Positions 1 through 9,004 are shown, numbered from the stretch's first letter. The stretch is 64,000 nt of DNA from Deltaproteobacteria bacterium (GCA_019307815.1 JAFDIV010000019.1:1-64000), one strand, 5' to 3'. Notes: generated by a model from the letters alone, not told the origin. Translations and numbers: made by a program.

Positions 1-87
1 ATTTCACCTGGTTGTGCTTTTCTTATGACAACTGGCCGGAAATTTGTCCACCTTAAAATGCGCTTTTTTTGTCAAAATATCAAATTG

Positions 88-873
88 TTACCTTTCGTGG
101 ATGGGCACTAGGTAGGTCACGGCTCTTCCACCTATTTCCACCCTCTCGCCAAGGGCCTTGCATATTAGTTCCCCTGATCTTTTGGATAATTGCTTGGCTC
201 TAAGGTGTTTCTTGCCCAATCTATTAGACCAATAGGGTATCAAGCTAGTGTGGGCTGACCCTGTTACAGGGTCTTCGGGTACTCCCGATTGGGGGGCAAA
301 AAAACGGGACACAAAATCTACCGTAGTGCCTGGAGCAGAAACAATAACTCCCCTAGATGGTATTTTGCTCAGTATCTCCATTTTTGGAGATAGCGATGCA
401 ATAACATCTTCACTATCGAAAATAACCAGAAAGTCGTCTCGTCCCCTATATACTTCAGTTGGTTCGATTCCAAGTGCTTGTGGAAGCTCTTTTGGTGCAT
501 TTACTTCATGTAATGTGTCAACCGGAAAATCCAGGTAAATAATACCATCATCTCCCCTTCTGGCACGCAACAGGCCGCTCTTAGAAGAAAAACAAATGGG
601 ATTGTCGTTACAACCCAAGTGGTTAAATAACACGTGAGCGGAGGCAAGTGTGGCATGTCCACATAGATCCACCTCAACTGTGGGTGTAAACCATCGGATG
701 TGGTATCCATCCCCTGCAGATAGCACAAAGGCGGTTTCCGATAAATTGTTTTCCGCGGCAATTGCTTGCATAGTCTCATGCGATAGCTCCGAATTTAAGA
801 TAACTACCGCCGCAGGATTACCTGTAAATGAACGGCTGGCAAAGGCATCAACTTGGAATATAGAAACTTTCAT
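88..873 (-). CDS. PhzF family isomerase/epimerase
   Basis: A 261-residue protein of the PhzF/YddE (diaminopimelate epimerase-fold) family, cytoplasmic isomerases acting on small, often amino-acid-like molecules. Visible family marks are the N-terminal VDAF and GNPAAV (residues 18-23), the general acid/base glutamate in LSETAF (Glu46), the DLCGHAT loop and the C-terminal EDPVTGSAH motif. The length is slightly below the usual 280-300. The ATG is preceded by AAGGAG at a good distance. It stands alone, with no operon partner visible. The true substrate cannot be read from the sequence; most homologues are uncharacterised. The 87 bases at the window edge downstream show nothing recognisable. Confidence 0.9.
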   Translation of the reverse strand: MKVSIFQVDAFASRSFTGNPAAVVILNSELSHETMQAIAAENNLSETAFVLSAGDGYHIRWFTPTVEVDLCGHATLASAHVLFNHLGCNDNPICFSSKSGLLRARRGDDGIIYLDFPVDTLHEVNAPKELPQALGIEPTEVYRGRDDFLVIFDSEDVIASLSPKMEILSKIPSRGVIVSAPGTTVDFVSRFFAPQSGVPEDPVTGSAHTSLIPYWSNRLGKKHLRAKQLSKRSGELICKALGERVEIGGRAVTYLVPIHER

Positions 874-970
874 TGCTGCTCCTTTAGGTATCTAAAGCCT
901 CTGATCTCTTTCTTCTTTTGGGGCGTAGGAGGGAAGATATCACATTTGTGAGACGGCATGTCCTAGCAGC

Positions 971-1006
971 ATCACGGATAGCCGGTGATCTGGCGGATGG
1001 CCCGCC
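971..1006. repeat. 36-bp palindromic repeat, copy 1 of 3
   Basis: A short element made of two adjacent inverted repeats, ATCAC...GTGAT and GGCGG...CCGCC. It lies just beyond the stop codon of the GH26-like gene. Copies 2 (4543-4578) and 3 (6744-6775) are nearly identical. In copies 1 and 2 the identity continues into the flanking 3' ends of the GH26 genes, so these two were copied together. It could fold as two small hairpins in RNA. Confidence 0.7.
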
Positions 1007-1008
1007 AT

Positions 1009-2256
1009 TCAAACCTTTCTGTACGGCACTTTTCCTAGGAAATAGGGGTCTGCAATTGATTCTTTAAATGCTTGTAAAGCTTCTGGTGAAGAGTCTATTC
1101 GGGAATCAAAATCTACAATAGTGTTGTGGCTCCATTTTTCATCCCACCAGCATATGGCTTTAATTCCTTGAAATTTTTCTTTTACATCTCTGAATGCATT
1201 CTTTACCCATTTTTCTTTTGATCCCATCTCATCTGTCCCCGTTTCAACAATCATGATTGGCTTAGTGGGATGTTTTTTTCTCATGGTGGAATATTCGAAG
1301 GTGAAGAGTTGTGAGAAAGTTTGATATGTTTGATATAATTGACCACCAAAATTGTAGCCATTAAATCCAATCCAGTCAACAAAGGAGTCTCCAGGATAAT
1401 AACTGTTTGCATATTGAGCACCTCTGGCAACAGATATAAAAGGATCCCACACCCATGTGGCATATTCATTTGCCCCCTCTTCATTAAAAATATGCCATAT
1501 ATGTTTCCATGTTTTTTTAAATTTGTGAGGAATCCCGCCCCATGGTGGCCATCTTCTTGTTAAGTTCATCTCCCTCATTGTCCTGATGAAGAACCCGCCG
1601 TATTGCTCCCCGTATTTTCTTAATTTTTTTGCTGACTCCTTGATTGCATCATCAAATTCTCCAGTAAGTATTTTTTTGAAAACATAACCTTCTTCTTCGT
1701 AGTAATATCTTGCATCATAAGTAATAAAAGAAATTACATTTTTTTCAGCAGCCTGGATCATTCGGGTTATGATGCCAGAAGGAATAACATTTGGTATTTT
1801 TGTTCCACTATATTGAAAAAGAATGATTGAGGGTGTTTTTCCAACTTTTCTTTCATAAAATGGTATTATATCATTAGGTTCATCCCACCCATATCTCTTA
1901 AAATAATACCCAACCATACACCCTTCCAATCCATAATGCTCAGGCGACTGTATTTTATGCCCTGGCAGTCTTGGATAATGGACAGGGCCGGTTTCCTTTA
2001 CCCCACCCAACATAAGAGAGCCGCCAGCGCAGTTGTTGGACACAGCAGCGATACCGCCCAATAAAGCAGCTAATCGGCCGGACTTTAGAAAATCGCGCCT
2101 GTTAACAGCGCCTTTCTCTAAGATATCAACAACCCTTGCCAGCTCATTAGCTTTGACCATGTTCTCATATTTTTGCATCTCATCAGCATGCACTTCGTGG
2201 CCAAGTATAGACTCAAGAAATTCCCGCTTTTTGATTGGAGGGGGTTGCTTTTTCAT
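1009..2256 (-). CDS. GH26-like Tat-exported lipoprotein
   Basis: A 415-residue protein related to glycoside hydrolase family 26 (beta-mannanase-type TIM barrel). The family's two catalytic carboxylates are recognisable: acid/base Glu229 in TMREMN and nucleophile Glu338 in VETGTD. A 50-residue leader precedes a twin-arginine motif, NRRDFLKSG, a hydrophobic stretch and a lipobox-like SNNC, so export by Tat and lipid anchoring are likely. I chose the ATG at 2256 because AAGGAGG lies just upstream; the longer open frame has no such site. A disrupted paralogue is at 4581-5869. The leader and the C-terminal 50 residues of the two are almost identical while the catalytic part differs. Substrate unknown; an envelope or extracellular polysaccharide is plausible. 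Confidence 0.8.
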   Translation of the reverse strand: MKKQPPPIKKREFLESILGHEVHADEMQKYENMVKANELARVVDILEKGAVNRRDFLKSGRLAALLGGIAAVSNNCAGGSLMLGGVKETGPVHYPRLPGHKIQSPEHYGLEGCMVGYYFKRYGWDEPNDIIPFYERKVGKTPSIILFQYSGTKIPNVIPSGIITRMIQAAEKNVISFITYDARYYYEEEGYVFKKILTGEFDDAIKESAKKLRKYGEQYGGFFIRTMREMNLTRRWPPWGGIPHKFKKTWKHIWHIFNEEGANEYATWVWDPFISVARGAQYANSYYPGDSFVDWIGFNGYNFGGQLYQTYQTFSQLFTFEYSTMRKKHPTKPIMIVETGTDEMGSKEKWVKNAFRDVKEKFQGIKAICWWDEKWSHNTIVDFDSRIDSSPEALQAFKESIADPYFLGKVPYRKV

Positions 2257-2584
2257 TGTGAAACCTCCTTGTATTTTTGTCGGCAAGGGTCGATAGGGAG
2301 GGTAATGGAAAGACCCTGCAACAGAAAACTTGTGAAGCTTCTTACCCCACGTCTGGGCGATGACCTCAGTCCCAAAGTAGACAAAAATAACAATGATGTC
2401 AATTGCACTTGGGATAAGACGCGACACCTGTTGATTCCAGTGGAATTAAGAATAACGTTATTAGGAAAAAGGCTTTTTGAGGGTGATTTGACCCAGGGCT
2501 ACACAGAGTAGAATGTTACTTTTTGGGATAGTATATCCTAAAAAGCTTGACTTTCTGGGAATATAGTTTCAAAATAGCAATGCC
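2257..2584. other. Intergenic region with inverted repeat
   Basis: This 328-base stretch separates two divergent genes. A near-perfect inverted repeat with 11-base arms (TTTTTGGGATA and TATCCTAAAAA, 3-base centre) occupies 2520-2544, about 40 bases before the AAA ATPase start, and is a candidate operator for that gene. An open minus-strand frame across the first half continues the GH26 frame but lacks a ribosome binding site. Nothing else was recognised. Confidence 0.5.
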
Positions 2585-3868
2585 ATGTTAAAACCGGACG
2601 AGTTTTTAGAAGAAAAGCTGTATCCAAGAAAGCTTCTTATCCGAATAGAGCCATGGATAAGAAGAAAGGAGGCAGTGGTAGTCCTGGGGCCAAGAAGGAG
2701 TGGCAAAACCTCTCTCCTCAAATTATTAGCTCAACAGCTTCACAAAAGCTCAAAAGAGGTATTCTTTTTTGACGCCGAGGATCCCGATGATAAGGATGTG
2801 CTGAATCAGGGACCGACAGTACTAAGGCAATTTCTCGGAAAAGGGGGTGTACTATTCATAGATGAATTCCATCTTCTGGAAGATCCCGCGAGGTTTGTGA
2901 AACTATCAATAGATCATCATCCCGAGTTCAAGCTCTTCCTCACCGGTTCATCAAGTCTCACAATACTTAAGAAATTCAGGGATTCTCTTATAGGACGGAT
3001 TGTGGAGTTTGAACTCTCGCCCTTGAATTTGAATGAATTTCTCCTTTTCAAAGGACAAATGCGTTACAGAAACCTTTTGAGGGGTTTCGACCGGAGAAAA
3101 GCATCGTTGCCAAATGTCACAAAAGTGCCGGAAAAGCTCATTTCATTATGTGAAGAGTATCTTCTTTTCGGGGGTTTTCCTGAGGTAGTGTTGGCAGATC
3201 CAATAGAGGTCAAAACGAAGCTAATTTCTCAGCTTTTTGGAATATACGCCTTGAGGGACTTACACCAATTGTTTGCAGGAAGAAACGAGGCGGTGTTTAG
3301 AAAGGTTTTTATGGCCTTATCCGGCAGTATTGGGAATCCCATAAACTTTTCAGAAATAGCATCTGACATAGGAGTTAGCAACAAGACGGTTAAACAGTAC
3401 ATTGAGCTTCTCAAAGGACTCTTTTTGGTCAAAGAGCTTGGGCCTTTTAGCCAGAACCCCAGGACTGAAATAAAGAAATCTCCAAAGATATATTTCATAG
3501 ACACTGGACTGTTAAGTTGGGCAAGAGGGGGCTTTGCTCCCTTGCGCGAACGACCTACATTGGCGGGCTTATATGCAGAAAATGCTGTTTTTATGGGATT
3601 CCAGGGAACGCTTAGGCCTGAAGAAAGGCTTTTTTATTGGAGGAGCAAAACAGGAACAGAGATAGACCTTATTTGGTCCAGTGGTCAAAAGGTCATCCCT
3701 GTGGAAGTCAAGTACAGAGAAAGACCTAGCCTAAGGCAGCTATTACCTTTTATCCGAAGGTATAAAAACCAAATTGAACACTGCATTTGCTCTACCAGAA
3801 ACCATTCAGAGCTTAGACAAATAGATGGCATCAAGGTCCTTCTGGTGCCTGCCCCGTTCTTGATCTAA
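2585..3868 (+). CDS. AAA ATPase with DUF4143 domain
   Basis: A 427-residue protein of the widespread ATPase-plus-DUF4143 family. The N-terminal P-loop is GPRRSGKTS (35-43), followed by a Walker B, LFIDEF, near residue 97 and a sensor-like LTGSSS. A winged-helix-like middle segment follows. The C-terminal part contains TEIDLIW...IPVEVKYR, the E-x-D...E-x-K pattern of the PD-(D/E)XK nuclease fold seen in DUF4143. The family is common in mobile or defence-rich parts of anaerobe genomes but its job is not settled. It is monocistronic, with an inverted repeat just upstream that may be an autoregulatory site. Full length for the family. Confidence 0.85.
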   Translation: MLKPDEFLEEKLYPRKLLIRIEPWIRRKEAVVVLGPRRSGKTSLLKLLAQQLHKSSKEVFFFDAEDPDDKDVLNQGPTVLRQFLGKGGVLFIDEFHLLEDPARFVKLSIDHHPEFKLFLTGSSSLTILKKFRDSLIGRIVEFELSPLNLNEFLLFKGQMRYRNLLRGFDRRKASLPNVTKVPEKLISLCEEYLLFGGFPEVVLADPIEVKTKLISQLFGIYALRDLHQLFAGRNEAVFRKVFMALSGSIGNPINFSEIASDIGVSNKTVKQYIELLKGLFLVKELGPFSQNPRTEIKKSPKIYFIDTGLLSWARGGFAPLRERPTLAGLYAENAVFMGFQGTLRPEERLFYWRSKTGTEIDLIWSSGQKVIPVEVKYRERPSLRQLLPFIRRYKNQIEHCICSTRNHSELRQIDGIKVLLVPAPFLI

Positions 3869-3978
3869 TCAGGGGGTCTTACAAACGGTTCAACTTCTTT
3901 GCCGGCCTGATCAACATCCAGATCATCAATTGCCGTTTTCAACAGACCTCTATAAGCCTTTTCGTCAAGAGAAGACGA
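3865..3978 (-). pseudogene. Remnant of AbiEii-like nucleotidyltransferase C-terminus
   Basis: An open minus-strand stretch of about 37 codons with no start encodes a peptide ending in VDQAGKEVEPFVRPPD. This resembles the C-terminal end of AbiEii/DUF1814 nucleotidyltransferase toxins, judged from memory of the pattern only. It begins just after the BrnA stop codon and ends on the 3' end of the AAA ATPase gene. No upstream portion of such a toxin is present, so this would be a decayed fragment left by past turnover of a toxin-antitoxin or abortive-infection locus. Confidence 0.35.
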
Positions 3979-3981
3979 TCC

Positions 3982-4215
3982 TTAGCGATAATCTGAAGCT
4001 CTCTCGAGCCTCTCCGCGATCCATATCTTGATTATCGCCTGACGAGGAATCCCCAGGCGCTTGGCTTCTTTGTCCAAAGAGCGAATCATCCATAACGGAA
4101 AATCAACATTCACCCTTTTTTGGCTCTGAGTGGGTCGCTTGGCGCTAGAAATATCAAGGTATTCAATAATGCTCTGCCCGTTGTCAAATTTCTTGTCCAA
4201 CTCCTTAGCTTTCAT
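3982..4215 (-). CDS. brnA: BrnA-like antitoxin (ribbon-helix-helix)
   Basis: A 77-residue protein with a C-terminal segment, KRVNVDFPLWMIRSLDKEA, typical of ribbon-helix-helix antitoxins paired with BrnT. The N-terminal 35 residues, rich in charged residues, would contact the toxin. Its start overlaps the 3' end of the BrnT gene by 11 bases, the usual BrnT-BrnA order (toxin first), and the pair is presumably translationally coupled and autoregulated. Assignment rests on the partner and on the RHH pattern. Confidence 0.75.
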   Translation of the reverse strand: MKAKELDKKFDNGQSIIEYLDISSAKRPTQSQKRVNVDFPLWMIRSLDKEAKRLGIPRQAIIKIWIAERLERASDYR

Positions 4216-4465
4216 ATAGCTCTACCTCCTCCTTCCTGGCCCTTCGCACAGAGATGATTCGGATCTTTTCCCCACGGTATGTAATAATACCCGCCCAATG
4301 CTTCCCCCTTATCTTGCCCACAACCAAGAATCTAGGCTCATCTTCTGTTCTGGCGGGAATCTCTAATAGTTCAGGATCGTCCCAAAGAGCCTGGGCCTGA
4401 AAAAAATCAATGCCGTGTTTTTGCATGTTTTTTTCTGATTTTTTGGGGTCGAATTCAAAGTCCAT
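4205..4465 (-). CDS. brnT: BrnT family toxin
   Basis: An 86-residue protein that matches BrnT, a RelE-fold ribonuclease toxin. The family pattern is clear: FEFDPKKSEKNMQKHGIDF at the start, then the WDDPELLE segment, GKIRGKHWAGIITYR strand region and the terminal RIISVRRARKEE where the catalytic basic residues lie. It is the first gene of a two-gene operon with BrnA. Length is normal. The upstream region to 4540 holds no other gene. Confidence 0.88.
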   Translation of the reverse strand: MDFEFDPKKSEKNMQKHGIDFFQAQALWDDPELLEIPARTEDEPRFLVVGKIRGKHWAGIITYRGEKIRIISVRRARKEEVELYES

Positions 4466-4542
4466 GTATATATGATATGTATCTTAGGTATGCAGAGTCA
4501 ACCAAAAAAGGGGATAATTGGCTTACGCTATGTCCTAGCAGC

Positions 4543-4578
4543 ATCACGGATAGCCGGTGATCTGGCGGATAGCCCGCC
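4543..4578. repeat. 36-bp palindromic repeat, copy 2 of 3
   Basis: Nearly identical to the element at 971-1006, again immediately beyond the stop codon of a GH26-like gene. The match extends about 12 bases upstream and well into the coding end, so this unit was duplicated with its gene. Confidence 0.7.
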
Positions 4579-4580
4579 AT

Positions 4581-5869
4581 TCAAATCTTTTTGTACGGCA
4601 CTTTTCCTAGGAAATAGGGATCTGCAATTGATTCTTTAAATGCTTGTAAAGCTTCTGGTGAAGAGTCTATTCGGGAGTCAAAACCATCTGGCTGATCACT
4701 CCAATCCATATCAAAGTAGCATAATGCCTTAATACCTCTAAACCTTTCTTTTAAATCAGAAAACATCTCTCTAAACCATTGTGGTTTTCTTTTTCTATTT
4801 GGGTAGCAGCCAACTTCAGCTATTAAAATTGGTTTATTGGGGTGTTTTTTTCTCATAATGGAATAGCCAAGGCTATAGGTTATTTTAAATGAATTCCATA
4901 GATGATTGCCAGATACAGGACCAAAATTGAAACCATTAAGTCCAATCCAATCAACGAATTCATCTCCTGGATAATAATGATTAGCTATAGTAGCATAGTG
5001 GACTCTTCCTTCATTCACAATAGGATTCCAAACCCAGGTTGCATATTCATTTGCTCCTTCTTCATTGAAAATGTGGTGAATATGTCTCCATGCTGGTTTA
5101 AATTTTCCACTTTGACCCCAAGGGTACCAGTGTCCGTTCATCTCCCTCATAGTCCTGATGAAGAATCCGCCGTATTGCTCTCCGAATTCTCGGGCTTGCT
5201 TAGCAAAGTCTTTTATGAGGTGGTCTGCTTTGCCATTGATTATGTCACGAAGGCTGAATTCTAGATCCTGCCCAAAAAAAGCATCCTTAGGTCGTAAGTT
5301 ATGAAAGGAATTATGCCTTTTTCTGCCGCACCAATTGCCTGTCCAATTGGAAACTCATTTCCAGGTTCAGCTAATCTACTCCACATATAACCCATAAATA
5401 TGACTGCTGGATACTTATTCAGCTTGTTCTTATATTTCTCAATAATTTCTTCTATTTCTTTTTTGTTTAGTTTTTCAGCCAATGAGGGACGGGAAGTGCC
5501 ATGTGTTTCTCCACTGAAATATCCAACCATACACCCTTCCAATCCATAATGCTCAGGCGACTGTATTTTATGCCCTGGCAGTCTTGGATAATGGACAGGC
5601 CCGGTTTCCTTTACCCCACCCAACATAAGAGAGCCGCCAGCGCAGTTGTTGGACACAGCAGCGATACCGCCCAATAAAGCAGCTAATCGGCCGGACTTTA
5701 GAAAATCACGCCTGTTAACAGCGCCTTTTTCTAAGATATCAGCAACCCTTGCCAAGTCATTGGGTTTGACCATGTTCTCATATTTTTGCATCTCATCAGC
5801 ATGCACTTCGTGGCCAAGTATAGACTCAAGAAATTGGCGCCTTTTGATTGAGATGGGTTGGCTTTTCAT
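4581..5869 (-). pseudogene. Frameshifted GH26-like Tat lipoprotein (paralogue)
   Basis: A second GH26-like gene split into two frames. The 5' part (5869-5261) carries the Tat leader with RRDFLK and SNNC, and stops shortly after ITYDLRMLF. The 3' part (from about 5270 to 4581) carries REMNGHWYPWG with the acid/base Glu and IAEVGC with the nucleophile Glu. Adding one base in the run of seven A (5274-5280, T on the coding strand) joins the two parts into a continuous protein of about 428 residues. The break is therefore a single-base indel in a homopolymer: a real null allele, a slippage switch, or a sequencing error. The leader and tail match the neighbour at 1009-2256 almost exactly; the middle does not. 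A good AAGGAG lies before the ATG at 5869. Confidence 0.75.
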
Positions 5870-5930
5870 CCCGAGATCTCCTTATGACATCTTGCATTGC
5901 ACCGCGGTCCCCCCAGAAAAGGGGGAAATC

Positions 5931-6326
5931 TTAAAGGACCCGAATAGATTGTTTCTTAGCAACTTGCCTTAAAGAACGGTCCATAGTCAAAAGGAACCCG
6001 TTGTGTCTGCGTGCTACGACCAAGTAAAGCATATCATACACCGGCTTTTGGGTAATGCAGGAAAGGGAAAAGGCCTCTAGGCAAAGATCACGGTCGTCAG
6101 AGAATTCATCTGGCAACGAAAGTGCATGGGCCAATCCTTTTTCACACTCTTCGATAGGAAGATTATGGAATTGATGATACTTCCAAAATACATTGGATAC
6201 TTCGGATACATATAGCGTTGGCGAGATGACCCAATCGGCATCAAGAAGATGGTGTTCAAGAACCGATGCCCGCTTTCTCTTCAACACCACTTCAACCGCA
6301 GCGCTTGCGTCCAAGACGATAATCAT
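5931..6326 (-). CDS. PIN-domain toxin (VapC/FitB type)
   Basis: A 131-residue PIN-domain ribonuclease. Acidic metal-binding residues are seen in VLDASAAVE near the start, in the central VSEVSNVFW and in KPVYDMLYLVVA, with LLTMDRSL near the end. It follows its antitoxin with a 4-base overlap and is presumably silenced by it. The probable target is a specific RNA, which cannot be predicted here. Confidence 0.88.
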   Translation of the reverse strand: MIIVLDASAAVEVVLKRKRASVLEHHLLDADWVISPTLYVSEVSNVFWKYHQFHNLPIEECEKGLAHALSLPDEFSDDRDLCLEAFSLSCITQKPVYDMLYLVVARRHNGFLLTMDRSLRQVAKKQSIRVL

Positions 6327-6574
6327 CTTTCCCTGTCCTCGCGTATCATGGCAACTGGATCAGGAAGGGTGTCGCCAGATGGGCCAACAGGGTTTTTTGA
6401 GATTTGTTCCAATATCTCTTTTCGCCGTGACTTTGAATCCTTACTCACGCCCAGTCCCTTGGCCAAGACTGTTATAGCTTGCTGAGAGAGGCTGCGGAAT
6501 TCTTTAGCAGCTTGTTCTTTGAGTTTTTGGTAAATTGGCTCGGGCAAGTCTCTAATTTGCAGTGAAGGCATCAT
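6323..6574 (-). CDS. Antitoxin of PIN toxin (Arc/FitA-like)
   Basis: An 83-residue protein starting MMPSLQIRDLPEPIYQKL, the classic N-terminal ribbon-helix-helix of FitA/VapB antitoxins, followed by a charged tail that would wrap the toxin. The start was moved to 6574 because AAGGAGG sits just upstream of tandem ATG codons; the second ATG (6571) has the better spacing. It overlaps the toxin gene by 4 bases. Confidence 0.85.
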   Translation of the reverse strand: MMPSLQIRDLPEPIYQKLKEQAAKEFRSLSQQAITVLAKGLGVSKDSKSRRKEILEQISKNPVGPSGDTLPDPVAMIREDRER

Positions 6575-6743
6575 AGTCCTCCTTAGAGAATTTTTTTCAT
6601 CATATTGCATTATTCATCATATTGCAAGCATCATTTCTCTCTTTCTTGGGGGACTCCTTGAAATGTTATTTCGTGGATTTCTCAGGCGCCATATCAGCTC
6701 TTGGAGCTATAGTGGTTTGCGTTAAGACAATGTCTGAAGTAAC

Positions 6744-6775
6744 GTCACGGATAGCTGGTGATCTGGCGGATGGCC
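6744..6775. repeat. 36-bp palindromic repeat, copy 3 of 3
   Basis: A third, slightly diverged copy of the element at 971-1006. Here it overlaps the last codons of the FGGY kinase, so the kinase C-terminal tail is partly repeat-encoded. Read on the plus strand it gives a short open frame, which I do not accept as a gene. Confidence 0.6.
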
Positions 6776-8292
6776 TGGTAAAGGGGTTGAAGGCGGCTGT
6801 AGAGTTTTTTGTATACCCTTTGATATAGCTGGTCATAGACCTGGTGGGCCTTGGGACTAGGGTAAAACACATCACGGACCCGGGTCATACGGGCAACAGC
6901 GATCTCGAAATCGGGGTGCAGGCCCATGCCAACTGCTGCGTCAATGGCAGCTCCGAGGCCAGATACTTCATAGGTGTGCGGCCTTTCCACAGGCAGGCCA
7001 AAGATATCCGCTGTTATTTGAACCGCCCTGTTGCTCTGGGAGCCCCCGCCACAGACCCGCAACCGTTTGATTCGGACCTTTGCCCTTTTTTCTATCCGTT
7101 CCTTGCCCTCCCTCAATCCATAGCCTAGTCCCTCTAGAATGGCCCGATACAAATGGGCCCTGGTGTGCACATCGCCGAATCCAATGATTGCGCCCTTGGC
7201 CTCAGGCCCTGGGTGCCTTATGCCGGGGGACCAATAGGGCTGCAGAATTAGGCCCATGGATCCCGGCGGGATGGGGGCTATCAGTTGGTCAAACAGGGTT
7301 TCAGGCGCAATACCCTTTTCCTCTGCAATACGTTTTTCCCTTAGGCCAAATTCCTTTTTAAACCAATTTATCATCCAGTAGCCTCTGGCGATCTGGGCCT
7401 CCATGCAATAATGACCGGGAAGGGCTGAAGGGTATGGAGGGAGCAGGGGGACGGCCTCAACGTATTTGTGGTTATTGGCATTGATGGTGGCCGTGGTGCC
7501 AAAGCTTAGGCAGGCGATGTTGGGAGTGAGACAGCCGGCACCAATCACCTCGCAGGCTTTATCCGCGGCTGCAGCAATTAGCGGTAGCCCTTCTGGGACG
7601 CCTGTCTCATGGCTTGCCTGGGAAGTGATTTTTCCAAAGATGTCTCCAGGCCGAACCAACTGGGGAAGCATTTGCGGCTTTACACGGACGGCCTTCCATT
7701 TCCAGCTAAAGGGAGAGGCCCATTTGAGCCTCTTATAGTCAAAGGGAAGGTAGCCCACCTGGCAGCCCACGGAATCCACATACCTACTGGTCAGGCGATA
7801 AGTGAGATACCCGGACAGTAACAAAAACTTGTGGGTCTTTTCCCAGATATCGCGCTGGTTTTCCCAGATCCAGTTGGCCTCGGCCTGGGACCGGAAGTAA
7901 TCTATTGTTTGCTTTTGCCTGATCAAGGAAAAAACGGTTTCCCAGAAGACTCCCATATCAGGCAATTGCTTCGCTGTACGTTGGTCCAACCAGACCATGG
8001 CCGGCCTCAAGGGCCTGCCTTCGCTGTCCAGGTTGATAAGTGTTCCCCGCTGGGTGGTGAGGGCAACTGCCTTTATGGTGTTCTTGTCCACAGTGGTCTC
8101 ACCGAAAAGGGCACGGCAGGCATGGCAAAGGGCATCCCAATAGGTACCGGGGTCCTGCTCGGCCCACCCCGGATGGGAGGAAAAGTAGGGCTCAATATGG
8201 ATCTGGGCCTTAGAGACCAGGTTGCCTTCGAGATCAAAGAGAAGGGCCCGCACACTCTGGGTCCCACAGTCAATGGCGAGGATATGGGTCAT
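6745..8292 (-). CDS. FGGY family carbohydrate kinase
   Basis: A 515-residue ATP-dependent sugar or polyol kinase of the glycerol/xylulose kinase superfamily. Marks include the N-terminal phosphate loop [14 protein letters not shown], a substrate-side WLDQRTAK, the second phosphate loop LSFGTTATI and the adenosine motif [11 protein letters not shown]. Sequence alone does not separate glycerol kinase from xylulokinase-like members. Its position on the same strand below a glycerol-3-phosphate dehydrogenase and an alkylglycerone-phosphate synthase-like gene favours a glycerol-type substrate, an inference. The gene is separated from GlpD by a toxin-antitoxin pair. The last dozen codons lie in a dispersed repeat, so the tail may be non-native. 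Confidence 0.85.
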   Translation of the reverse strand: MTHILAIDCGTQSVRALLFDLEGNLVSKAQIHIEPYFSSHPGWAEQDPGTYWDALCHACRALFGETTVDKNTIKAVALTTQRGTLINLDSEGRPLRPAMVWLDQRTAKQLPDMGVFWETVFSLIRQKQTIDYFRSQAEANWIWENQRDIWEKTHKFLLLSGYLTYRLTSRYVDSVGCQVGYLPFDYKRLKWASPFSWKWKAVRVKPQMLPQLVRPGDIFGKITSQASHETGVPEGLPLIAAAADKACEVIGAGCLTPNIACLSFGTTATINANNHKYVEAVPLLPPYPSALPGHYCMEAQIARGYWMINWFKKEFGLREKRIAEEKGIAPETLFDQLIAPIPPGSMGLILQPYWSPGIRHPGPEAKGAIIGFGDVHTRAHLYRAILEGLGYGLREGKERIEKRAKVRIKRLRVCGGGSQSNRAVQITADIFGLPVERPHTYEVSGLGAAIDAAVGMGLHPDFEIAVARMTRVRDVFYPSPKAHQVYDQLYQRVYKKLYSRLQPLYQAIRQITSYP

Positions 8293-8335
8293 TATGGCCT
8301 TTGTGAAGCCTAGGGCTCCTAGATATATTTTTCAG

Positions 8336-8764
8336 CTAGGTTAAGTCTGTTTGAAAAAGCTCTACATTGAGATCCCTTGCCGCCTCTGCCAAGGCTTTGT
8401 CAAGAGTGGCTAGTGGCAAGCCTTTCCTCATGGCCAGGTCCAGGTACGAAGCGTCATAAGTGGACAGCCCGGTATCTCTTGCCAGCAAGTAAACTTCCCT
8501 CATCAGCCTATCGGGGCCTTCCTGCTCGATATCTATTGGCAATCGGGAAAGCAAGTCCAAGAATCTAAGGCAATCAGTCCTTTTCAGCCTCTCTTTTCTT
8601 TCGGCAACAACCAATACGTTCCCTACTTCTAGGGGCCAGATCGAAGGAACAATAGCACGGACGTGTTGCAATGAGTCCAAAACCTGATCAGCATATTGAT
8701 TTGATTCATCTTCGAAGCACCACGCCATTACCACAGAGTTGTCCAACACTATTGCGCTGTCCAT
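8336..8764 (-). CDS. PIN-domain toxin
   Basis: A 142-residue PIN-domain ribonuclease toxin. It has the N-terminal VLDNSVVMAWCFEDE, a central WPLEVGNVL, and STYDASYLDLAM followed by LATLDKAL, which supply the conserved acidic residues. Its ATG directly abuts the stop codon of the Phd-type antitoxin. The pair lies inside an otherwise metabolic minus-strand cluster. Confidence 0.88.
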   Translation of the reverse strand: MDSAIVLDNSVVMAWCFEDESNQYADQVLDSLQHVRAIVPSIWPLEVGNVLVVAERKERLKRTDCLRFLDLLSRLPIDIEQEGPDRLMREVYLLARDTGLSTYDASYLDLAMRKGLPLATLDKALAEAARDLNVELFQTDLT

Positions 8765-9004
8765 CTAATCCCTTCCTGCCTCGATTATTGCTTTCAAGTT
8801 CAAGCCACTTAGTCTTTTGTTTTTTCTAAATTGCTTTAATTTATTGATAGTAGCTTTTGAAGCGTATTTTTTCTTGTCATCATAAGGCCGTAATATAGCT
8901 ATAGGAACCCCATGTTTGGTGATGACTATTTCTTTTCCTTTGGAAACCTCTTCCAGCAACCTGGGCAAATGAGTTTTTGCGTCATAAGCTCCTATGTGTT
9001 CCAT
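8765..9004 (-). CDS. Phd/YefM family antitoxin
   Basis: A 79-residue protein with the typical Phd/YefM start, IGAYDAKTHLPRLLEEV, then GKEIVITKHGVPIAILRP, the dimerising DNA-binding fold; the lysine-rich tail would bind the toxin. It ends exactly where the PIN toxin begins. Just upstream, 9014-9040 contains the repeated ACTAGTTT/AGACTAGTC words (part of an inverted repeat around CTAGTTTTAGACTAG), a candidate operator for autorepression. Confidence 0.87.
   Translation of the reverse strand: MEHIGAYDAKTHLPRLLEEVSKGKEIVITKHGVPIAILRPYDDKKKYASKATINKLKQFRKNKRLSGLNLKAIIEAGRD

Noticed and set aside
6622-6828. A 68-codon plus-strand open frame over the third 36-bp repeat
   Set aside because: It overlaps the 3' end of the FGGY kinase antisense, has no family match, and its sequence is explained by the dispersed repeat.
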